Below, piece by piece: positions 56,901 through 64,000 of a stretch of 64,000 bases of DNA. The stretch covers positions 301,863 to 365,862 of the forward strand of contig CAMXCT020006569.1 in the NCBI GenBank assembly GCA_947184155.2, read 5' to 3'. Position 1 is the first letter of the stretch; the number at the start of each line of letters is the position of its first letter. Made by a program: the position numbers and the translations under genes. Under the pieces are notes generated by a model. It saw only the letters and a list, made by a program, of their open reading frames with translations, was not told the origin of the DNA and searched no databases. The stretch is from Cladocopium goreaui (lineage: Eukaryota > Sar > Dinophyceae > Suessiales > Symbiodiniaceae).

Positions 56901-59220
56901 TTTTTCTTGTGGTTTCCCTTTTGTGTCAGGATAAAGGCCGAAACGAAGAAGGAACAGGCCACAGCAGCGGGATTTTGTTGCACCTGCCCATCATGGCCCA
57001 TCTGTGGAAGGAAAGGAAACGCAGAAAAGAAGAGGTGCCTCCGGGTGTCTCAGGGGCTGATTCACTGGGGCTGGGCTCCTGGGCAGCTTCAAAAAGCAAG
57101 TGAAAGGCTCAACCAGATGACTTCGTGCAGCAAAGCCCTTGGCTTTGCTCTCTTTCGATTGCATGAAAACCAAAGACTTGATCTGAAGAGGTGCCACCAG
57201 ACCCGAGGGGTAGTCAGCAGCCATATTTTCCGCTTAGACAAGTCTTTCTGAAGGCGCAGAGAGCCTATGAGGAAGCCAAGAAGAATCCATCAGGAGGTCC
57301 AGCTTCCTGTGCAGTTCAGCCGAGTTCAAAAGTGAAACTCCATGAGTGGAATGCATTGAAGTCCAAGATATTGTTGCAATTTGATACAATTTGCTACTTC
57401 TTGTTGCCGCTTTCATTTGTTTCCTTGAACAACTTACGGATTTGGCAGCTGACTGTGTTCTTGTTTTGCTTGTAACATGAGGCTACGGTGATGGTGGCTT
57501 CCCAGGAGGCTTCCCTGGAGGCTTTCCAGGTGGATCTCAGCATTTTTCTTTTGCGGTTCCATGCCTTGACCTTGTGGAGCCAGGTATGGGTGGTATGGGC
57601 GGCTTTCCAGGAATGCCTGGTGGCATGGGAATGCCAGCTGGCTTTGATCCCAGTATGCTCAGTGGAATCATGAGCGATCCCGAGCTCATGAAGGTGCAAG
57701 GGTGACCGTGCGGAAGCAACATTGCTGGAAATCAAAGAGTGGTTCAAAGGATAGGCCACCGATGACGTGCGAGCAAACTGGGGATGTATACCATCATAAT
57801 CCACCATATATATATATATTATATATACATTTACATACAATACATGATACAATCATATGATAATGTAGATAATGTAGTTATAATATATACAGTTGCATTA
57901 TATGGCACAATTATACGCAAGTTCTGCACACCACGATGCGCACAAGCCATCACCATACCCGCTTATTGTATGTTGTCCCTGTATGTTCCATCGAAAAGTT
58001 TCGAGAGTGAATAGTACCTGCTCTATCTTGCTACTTGTAGCCAGGGATTCTATATTCCTCCACTCCTCGCTGCTGCATTGCTGCAGGCATTCTCTGATCC
58101 AAAGATGGCTGCAGCGATGCAGGACAACTGGATCGGTGGTGGATGATCGCAATGTTTGGTTGGCCGGAGCTCTTAAGGCATCATGTTTGTATGCTGTTTG
58201 TAAGTATTGTTACACCACGTATGGGACATTGCTCCTGATTGTCAGGACTTGGATTCCTGCAGAGTGTAGCCCACAAAGAGCTAAATGTTATAGCAGACTG
58301 CCACAGGAGAACTTGCCTGAAGTTGAATACAAGAACGACTCTTTCTGATGCAAGGAATTTGGTTTGCGTGAAATGGTTTGGCAAAGCGCTGCATACACTG
58401 ATTACACAATTCATGCGAGGGCTCTTCTACCGCAAATATAGAGCGTTGAAATTCCAATTTTCTTTTGGACATGAGTCGTGCTGACGCTATGAAAGTCACA
58501 GATCAACGTGAGAGATTGACGTCCCAGAAAATCTCCATTTAAGGTTACATTGGTACTTCCTTGACACTTTCGCATACTTTTGCCTGAAGCCATAAGTATC
58601 CTATCCAATGCATATTCCAAGGTCCTCAGCAACTCATGCAGTTTTTCTATTTGACTGACATGGTACATTCTGCGCAGTCTGGTTCCACTGCACATCATCC
58701 CCCATGTCAGGACATCATGAGCAATCCCGGGAACATTGGAAAGTACCAGAATGACCCGGATGTCATGAACTTGATGCAGAAGGCCGCGGGGATGGATGCA
58801 GCGACTGAACGTATCTCGGACCCAGGACCTAGGATGGATGCAGCTGGTATGTATGTATATGATAATAATAAGAATAAGAATAATGATAATAATGATTGTT
58901 ATTATATACACAGTATTTGCAATGTATACATACATATATAGATGTATATATGTATATTGTACGTACGACAATGTACATGAGTATGTAGAGGTAGGGGACT
59001 GATGTACAATGTAATGCAATGTGATGTCATGTTTTGATGTGATGTAATTCGTAGGTTTATTTGCAGCATTTGCCACAACCTCACTGGACCCTGTCTACCT
59101 CTATATTCTAGCATACCTAGCACATACTGGCACATACTAGCCATAAACTGTTTGTATATTGCCTCTAGCATACCTTACACACGCACTCACTGCATAGATA
59201 TACGATGACATATGATATAT

Positions 59221-59308
<88 letters not shown>

Positions 59309-59793
59309 GCTGCCTATACACATACTACGCATAGATTGCTACATGGAGATAGTGGGGGCCCAATGTCATCGAATTTCAGGTCATGGGAGCCTTTTCCAAG
59401 GCTGGCGGTACCAAGCTTAGCCAGAAGAAACCTCAGCGCGAACGGCGACAGAACCGCGTTCTGAGGGCCTGGTGGTATGCCTGGTGGTATGCCTGGTGGC
59501 ATGCCTGGTGGCATGCCTGGAGCTACACCTGGTGCAGGCAGTGGTCCTACAGTGGAGGAGGCACCGAAGATTGGCGACAGATATTGCCAGCATTTCTTCA
59601 AAGGTGATGACACAGTGACGTAGGCCGTGGCCAGCTTGGATGGAAGTTATTCTCCTTATTCTTCTCACGATTTTCTGTTTTTTTTTGGGCAGCCAAGATG
59701 CAAAACGAGGAGCGTCTTTGCACAGTCTCATTGAACCCAGTCAGACATATCACACAGGTTCCCGAGTCCACCAACGTGGATGAGGTGGACTGA
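44982..59793 (+). CDS. Hsc70-interacting protein (Hip/ST13) homologue, ~21 exons
   Basis: Exons stitched in phase: tentative 44982-~45059; then 45953-46009, 46731-46781 (Glu/Pro-rich), 46966-46994, 47063-47120 (LDLSDDQLDKQGELKQ), 47387-47449 (ALEDGDLSKALEKMTQ), 47889-47911, 48211-48265 (FAKRAEVLLKLKRPCACI), 56070-56135 (ADCDAALKINPDSGKAFRV), 56339-56368 (AHRLLGHWEE), 56578-56634, 56756-56814, 56930-56957, 57254-57296, 57482-57529 (GGFPGGFPGG), 57584-57693 (FDPSMLSGIMSDPELMK), 58087-58122 (AFSDPKMAAAMQ), 58711-58782 (DIMSNPGNIGKYQNDPDVMN), 59380-59407, 59466-59603, 59693-59793 (stop TGA). From 45,953 the joined length is 1,152 nt, exactly 384 codons. Domain order matches Hip: acidic linker, three TPRs that bind the Hsp70 ATPase domain, charged helix, GGFP/GGMP repeats, and an STI1-type DP domain. 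Hip is a cytosolic co-chaperone that stabilises ADP-bound Hsc70. The usual N-terminal dimerisation part was not found, and there is an added C-terminal extension. One intron is 7.8 kb. Confidence 0.85.
48884..49414 (+). CDS. Exon-like segments inside the large Hip intron (1)
   Basis: 48,884-49,050 reads MHGASSRLRGFSDQALAMGQ ... FAHEVKRLGLMVSAVDLGDF and ends at a GT donor. About 49,276-49,414 reads HGLDHCDLTRYARNHDGG ... KQQLEEGLARFNQ, faintly EF-hand-like, also ending at GT. They do not belong to Hip, whose TPR reads straight from 48,265 to 56,070. Family unknown. Confidence 0.35.
51427..53215 (+). CDS. Exon-like segments inside the large Hip intron (2)
   Basis: 51,427-~51,504 (VLGPEYSRKSAVEWYEKYKD), 52,439-52,523 (GSTSGCGTPPVSDEFESLLS...), about 52,770-52,835 (NGIRVTVRCPSLTDPDDVEC), and 53,079-53,215 (APVPPRNTRDLFELQSATAG ... 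VGGSF, stop). Each has an AG acceptor, but the phases between them do not all agree, so intermediate exons or more than one gene are likely. Function unknown. Confidence 0.35.
52906..52988. mobile_element. 83 bp MITE-like inverted repeat
   Basis: tacccttctggcaatttaac (from 52,906) faces gttagtttaccagagggta (to 52,988). Same family as 26,110-26,164 and the half-copy near 56,250-56,290. Confidence 0.6.
54564..54960 (+). CDS. Exon-like segments inside the large Hip intron (3)
   Basis: 54,564-54,649 reads YDDTWECTDLKDHLGNVIEE ... GELGEL and a stop TAA, a convincing terminal exon after an AG at 54,562-54,563. 54,820-54,960 reads ALAASAGRTIWITPGAGRIP ... and a stop. They imply at least one complete gene end on the same strand within the Hip intron. 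The - strand frame 54,748-55,287 is also long and open, so the second segment is ambiguous. Confidence 0.35.
59219..59306 (+). repeat. (GAT)n tract in a Hip intron
   Basis: About 29 uninterrupted GAT triplets. Confidence 0.95.
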
Positions 59794-60196
59794 TGCTTGG
59801 AAGGCGCCAGAAGCCCAGTGATGAGTGACACATTGTAACACAACACGGATGAATGAATTGATGCATGTTTATGGAATATTATGGAATTGAATTAGCTCTC
59901 GAAAATTGTAATCAATTTCTTTGATTTTCCTTGGATGCGATAAGTCAAGGATGTGAGTCCTGAAACTATGCGCAGATCCACGGGCTGTTCAGGATGCTGA
60001 CATGCTGACGAACTCAAGCTGCAGGTGGTTATCATGAATTGCGAAAGTTGGTTGCCGCTGGTGGTTCTGAGAGCAACATAGGACATGACAGATGATGTTT
60101 TGCGTCTCTTGTGGTGTTAGGCAACTAGCGACGTACCCGTTTCGAATTTTGAACAGGATCAACATTTTGAAGCAATTTGTGCTTCTTTCTATTTAG
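59794..60196. other. Hip 3' flank / intergenic
   Basis: No coding signal noticed; a short interval before the next + strand gene, as expected for closely spaced unidirectional genes. Confidence 0.4.
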
Positions 60197-60754
60197 ATCG
60201 AGTCAAATGCAGAACTCGATCTGAGCGCACAGAACGTCAAGGATCCTGTGGTTCTGGCAAAGGCTTGGACCTTCCAGCTAGGATCGATTCTGTTCCATTT
60301 CAATACGAACAGCTTAGACAGGATCGAACCTGCAAAACAAAAAAAGAACAAATCAAAATATATTCATAGTCTCAATTGATGTTCCTTCAATCCATGAATC
60401 TTCATAATTCTTTAATTGTAGAGCTTCGCACACCGGCGATGCCCTTCGGGTTGGAGGCGTTCGTGGCTGTCAAGCTGAGGAGTTTGTGTTGGCAGCGCAG
60501 ATTTGAACGGCTCAGAGCAGCAGAGATGGACCGAAAGTGTGATCAAGTCCCCGGAGAGGGGCAGAGTGCTGCAGGTAGCGCGGCAGATAGCAAACATGCG
60601 TGTGCAAATTACCAGTGTTGAGCAAGGATGTTTGTGGATAGAGTCACGTGCAGTGAAAGCTGTAAAAGACACATGGAAAGGTTCGGCGCGGCAAGCAGGG
60701 CTACTCCGCGATGGCAAAAGACACACATATGTACGTGTAAGCGTCCATAATTGA
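60197..60754 (+). CDS. Gene G: exons of an uncharacterised gene
   Basis: 60,197 onward, after ttag, reads IESNAELDLSAQNVKDPVVL then AKAWTFQL. A second exon from 60,422 reads SHTGDALRVGGVRGCQAEEF. A third part, roughly 60,515-60,754, reads RWTESVIKSPERGRVLQVAR ... VKAVKDTWKGSARQAG and ends in a stop. Exon boundaries and phases between the three were not settled. No family recognised. Confidence 0.35.
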
Positions 60755-60795
60755 GCTTTTGTGCAGCTTCGCGCTCCCCCAACTGCTCAAGTCCG

Positions 60796-61135
60796 CTCTT
60801 GTTCTTGTTCTTCTTGTTCTTCTTGTTCTTCTTGTTCTTCTTGTTCTTCTTGTTCTTCTTGTTCTTCTTGTTCTTCTTGTTCTTCTTGTTCTTCTTGTTC
60901 TTCTTGTTCTTCTTGTTCTTCTTGTTTTTGTTCTTGTTCTTGTTGTTGTTGTTGTTGTTGTTGCTGTTGCTGTTGTTGTTGCTGTTGCTGTTGCTGTTGT
61001 TGTTGGTGTTGTGGTGGTGGTGGTGGTGGTTGTGGTGGTGGTGGTGGTGGTTGTTGTTGTTGTTGTTGCTGCTGCTGCTGCTGCTGGTGCTGGTGTTGTT
61101 GTTGTCGTCGTCGTTGTCGTCGTCGTCATTGTTGT
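60796..61135. repeat. (TTGTTCTTC)n then (TTG/GTG)n tract
   Basis: About 14 copies of the 9 bp word ttgttcttc, grading into TTG, CTG and GTG triplets and then gtcgtcgt. All frames are open on both strands for this reason; no gene. Confidence 0.95.
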
Positions 61136-61169
61136 TCTTGCAACACATCTGATTTTCACATTTTCGCGG

Positions 61170-61470
61170 GCCCCTAAAAATCGTCAAATAGGTGGTGTTT
61201 TCGCGTTGTTTTGAAGCTCTCGGAGCAAAAAACACCGTCAATACCGATGTTTTTGGCGCCTCGGAAGCCCAAAACCACGGTATTTAAGATGCTGTTGCTT
61301 CTGGTAGAAGAAATCACCGTATTTACAATTTTTTGGCTAGTGCCTAGCAAAAGCACAAAAACACTGGTATTTAAGCAGTTATAAGCATGTTGCAAGAAGT
61401 ACTTTTTCCATGCCAAAGGCACAAAAACATTGTAAATTACAGTGTTTTGGTTCTTGGCACGCGCAAAAGC
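61170..61470. repeat. Second cluster of ACACTGTAA-type palindromes
   Basis: Degenerate copies lie near 61,217, 61,270, 61,309, 61,357 and 61,425-61,449 (aacattgtaa / attacagtgtt). Same words and similar spacing as 31,131-31,640. Confidence 0.7.
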
Positions 61471-61979
61471 AAACAGCAAAAATCCGCCAAAAAGTGACCA
61501 ATATGACCTACAAAAAGCATCTTGTAATTTTATCGTTTTTTCCAAGCCCCGGCCCCGCAAAACATGAAAACACCACCAAGGATTTTGGGGGGTCGGCGGC
61601 AGAGGCGCGCGCCCGGGTAGCTAAAGCTAGCTGCAGGCTACCACCACCACACGGCGGCATAGCCGGATTCAGGGCTGCAAAGCAAGTCTTAGCAAGAATA
61701 GAGGAGCTCGATCATCCATGTGAATAACATCATGCTACATCAGGTCTGTTTAGATTATCGAAGGAAGTTTAGAAGTCAAACTTCCGACAATATGGACAGA
61801 TGAAAAGCAGAGATGGAAAGGGTCAGAGAGAAGAGACAGATTAGAAGAGAAAGAGTCAGAAGAAAGAAGATGCAGATGCGCGAAAAGGTAGGAAAGTCGC
61901 GAAGCACTGTGTTTTTCCAATGATTTGTGGCTCGGGAGGGTCGAAAAGTAGGCTCGCTAAAGCGGCGGGTGCGGAGCCA

Positions 61980-62530
61980 GCTGGCCAGATGAGAGATGAA
62001 AAATTGCACGCCGTGGTGGCGCGAAGCACATTTCCAAGTCAAAATGTACAAAGCACACCAGCTTCGGACCATTTTTACTAGTTGAGATGTCGAAAAAGTG
62101 CACGCCGTTGTGGCGCGAAGCACATTTCCAAGTCAAAATGTACAGAAGTTGAGATGTCGAAAAAGTGCACGCCATTGTGGCGCGAAGCACATTTCCAAGT
62201 CAAAATGTACAAAACACACCATTCTCGGACCACTTTTGGAAGTTGAGATGTCGAAAAAGTGCACGCCGTTGTGGCGCGAAGCACATTTCGAAGTGAACAT
62301 GTACAAAACACTACATGTTCGCGCCACTTTTGGAGGTTCAGATGTCGAAAAAGTGCACGCCGTTGTGGCGCGAAGCACATTTCGAAGTCAAAATGTTAAA
62401 AACACCAGGGGTTCGGACCACTTTTGGAGGTTCGGATGTCGAAAAAGTGCACGCCGTTGTGGCGCGAAGCACATTTCGAAGTCAAAATGTTCAAAACACT
62501 AGGGGTTCGGACCACTTTTGGAGGTTCAGA
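61980..62530. repeat. 94 bp tandem repeat, six copies
   Basis: The anchor gtgcacgccgttgtggcgcg starts at 62,098, 62,259, 62,353 and 62,447, with variants at about 62,003 and 62,165. Spacing is 94 bp, with one short 67 bp unit. Each unit includes gaagcacatttcgaagtcaa and ggttcggaccacttttgga. Confidence 0.9.
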
Positions 62531-62536
62531 TGTCGC

Positions 62537-62793
62537 TTCGCTTCACTACACTAAACTACACTCCACTACACTACACTACACTACAGGACATTACACTACA
62601 CTACACTCCAGTACACTACATTACACTACACTACACTCCAGTACGCTCCACTACACTAAATTACACTACACCACACTACATTACACTGAATGACACTGCA
62701 CCACAGATAGAAAGACAGACAGACAGACAGATAGATAGATAGATAGACAGGTAGACAAGTAGACAGCTAGACAGATAGACAGATGAAAGGGAG

Positions 62794-62878
<85 letters not shown>

Positions 62879-62879
62879 C

Positions 62880-62910
<31 letters not shown>

Positions 62911-63085
62911 TAGATAGATAGATAGATAGATAGAGATAGAGATAGAGATAGAGATAGAGATATAGATATAGATATAGATATAGATATAGATAGATAGATA
63001 GATAGACAGCTAGATAGCTAGATAGCTAGACAGATAGATAGATAGCTAGGTAGGTAGATAGATAGATAGATAGGTAGACAGCCGG
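62537..63085. repeat. (CACTA)n and (GATA)n microsatellites
   Basis: 62,537-62,705 is built of actac/acttac words; 62,706-63,085 is mostly GATA with GACA, gagata and gatata variants. Confidence 0.95.
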
Positions 63086-63286
63086 CAAGGCACAAGCTAT
63101 GTGCCGCTGGGGTACCTGCCAAACAGCAAAACACCACCTAATTTCGATCCCCAAGCCCTACTGTAATGTGTTTTATCGTGCTTTCTGAAACTCCACTGAA
63201 ACTGACAGCGTTCACCTTATTCCAGCTGTTTTGCCACATCTACCAGCCGGCGAGCCCGCAACGCGCAAGCTATGTGCCGTTGGGTT

Positions 63287-63590
63287 GTGGCTGTGGTGTG
63301 GTTGTGCTTGTGCTTGTTGTGCTTGTTGTGCTTGTTGTGCTTGTTGTGCTTGTTGTGCTTGTTGTGCTTGTTGTGCTTGTTGTGCTTGTTGTGCTTGTTG
63401 TGCTTGTTGTGCTTGTTGTGCTTGTTGTGGTTGTTGTGCTTGTTGTGGTTGTTGTGATTGTGGCTGTGGTTTTGGTTGTGGTGGTTGTTGTTGTGGTTGT
63501 TGTTGTTGTCGTTGTTGTTGTTGTGGTGGTTGTGGTTGTGGTTGTGGTTGCGGTTGTGGTTGCGGTTGCGGTTGTGGTTGTGGATGTGGT
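63287..63590. repeat. (TTGTGC)n grading into (TTGTGG)n
   Basis: About 20 copies of the hexamer, then degenerate GTTGTG words. The Cys-, Leu- and Val-rich ORFs here are repeat artefacts. Confidence 0.95.
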
Positions 63591-64000
63591 TATTTATATT
63601 ATTATTAATTATTATTATATTATTATTTATAATTATATTTTCTTTAAACGATCCCGATTAATGGATATCTTTAAAATAAATTATTTTGAAATTGGAATAT
63701 AATCCTAATTTAATTTTCTGAAATTATATTATAAAATAATTTTTTAATAAATATATTAATTATATTTTTGTGTAATATAATATTAAACATAAATAATTAC
63801 GAATTTGATTTTTTCTAAATTATAAAAATTTATATTTTTAATTTTATATAAATATTAATTTTAATATATTTTTTGAATTTTTATTTCTTTAGAAAAATAC
63901 AAAAAATAAATATTAAATATAAAAAACATATTTAAAATCTAATTATATGCTTAAGAATATTTTTTTCTTAAATTACACTATAATCTTGGGATTTTTACGT
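63591..64000. other. Very AT-rich tail
   Basis: Composition changes abruptly to roughly 10-15% G+C by eye. No ORF, RNA gene or repeat unit is recognisable. Confidence 0.7.

Noticed and set aside
60609-61241. Asn/Lys-, Thr/Arg-, Phe/Leu-, Val- and Cys-rich ORFs
   Set aside because: Artefacts of the ttgttcttc and ttg/gtg repeats, which lack stops in several frames.
63166-63702. Val/Leu- and Cys-rich ORFs
   Set aside because: Translations of (TTGTGC)n; no independent coding evidence.
1-64000. tRNA, rRNA and snRNA genes
   Set aside because: I looked for T-arm-like GGTTCRANNCC words and long conserved rRNA strings by eye and found none convincing; a covariance-model search was not possible.

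Overview
The window looks like nuclear DNA of a dinoflagellate, most likely Symbiodiniaceae. Genes are cut into many very small exons. The introns start with GT, GC or GA and end in AG, usually followed by G. Almost every gene I could rebuild lies on the + strand. TTTTAGGG/TTTAGGG-like repeats and a dinoflagellate-style Ty1/copia element are present. Most exons are too short to stand out as open reading frames, so multi-exon models here were stitched by eye from splice sites, reading phase and protein similarity; exon edges are inferences. Layout: 1-1.5 kb holds one exon-like segment. 1.5-2.3 kb is an uninterrupted gene of 42-residue zinc-finger-like repeats. 2.4-7.6 kb is a satellite array of about 95 bp units with telomere-like motifs and contains a second copy of the 3' end of that gene. 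10.5-12.6 kb (gene A), 15.1-17.5 kb (gene B), 18.5-20.9 kb (acyl-protein thioesterase-like hydrolase), 22.2-22.7 kb (gene D), 23.1-25.7 kb (gene E), 27.1-28.3 kb (gene J) and 29.7-30.8 kb (gene K) are small-exon genes on the + strand; only the hydrolase is recognisable. Two minisatellites lie at 13.3-14.8 kb and two exon-like blocks lie on the - strand at 21.1-22.1 and 29.1-29.6 kb. 32.4-42.3 kb is a + strand gene (gene I) whose intron holds a complete antisense copia element (33,208-41,853) with 263 bp LTRs and a 6 bp target duplication. That element carries gag, zinc knuckle, protease, a methyltransferase-like domain, integrase, reverse transcriptase and RNase H, plus a strong ORF in an overlapping frame. 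42.5-43.3 kb is a TIR-like repeat beside a (CAT)n tract. 45-59.8 kb is a gene for the Hsc70-interacting co-chaperone Hip/ST13 (TPRs, charged helix, GGMP repeats, STI1-type DP domain); one of its introns is 7.8 kb and holds further exon-like segments. 60.2-60.8 kb is the start of another gene. The last 3 kb is a succession of simple repeats, a palindromic repeat family also seen at 31 kb, a 94 bp tandem repeat, and an abrupt very AT-rich tail. Apart from the copia element and its host intron there is no sign that the genes act in one pathway; they look like an ordinary unidirectional dinoflagellate gene row heavily loaded with repeats.
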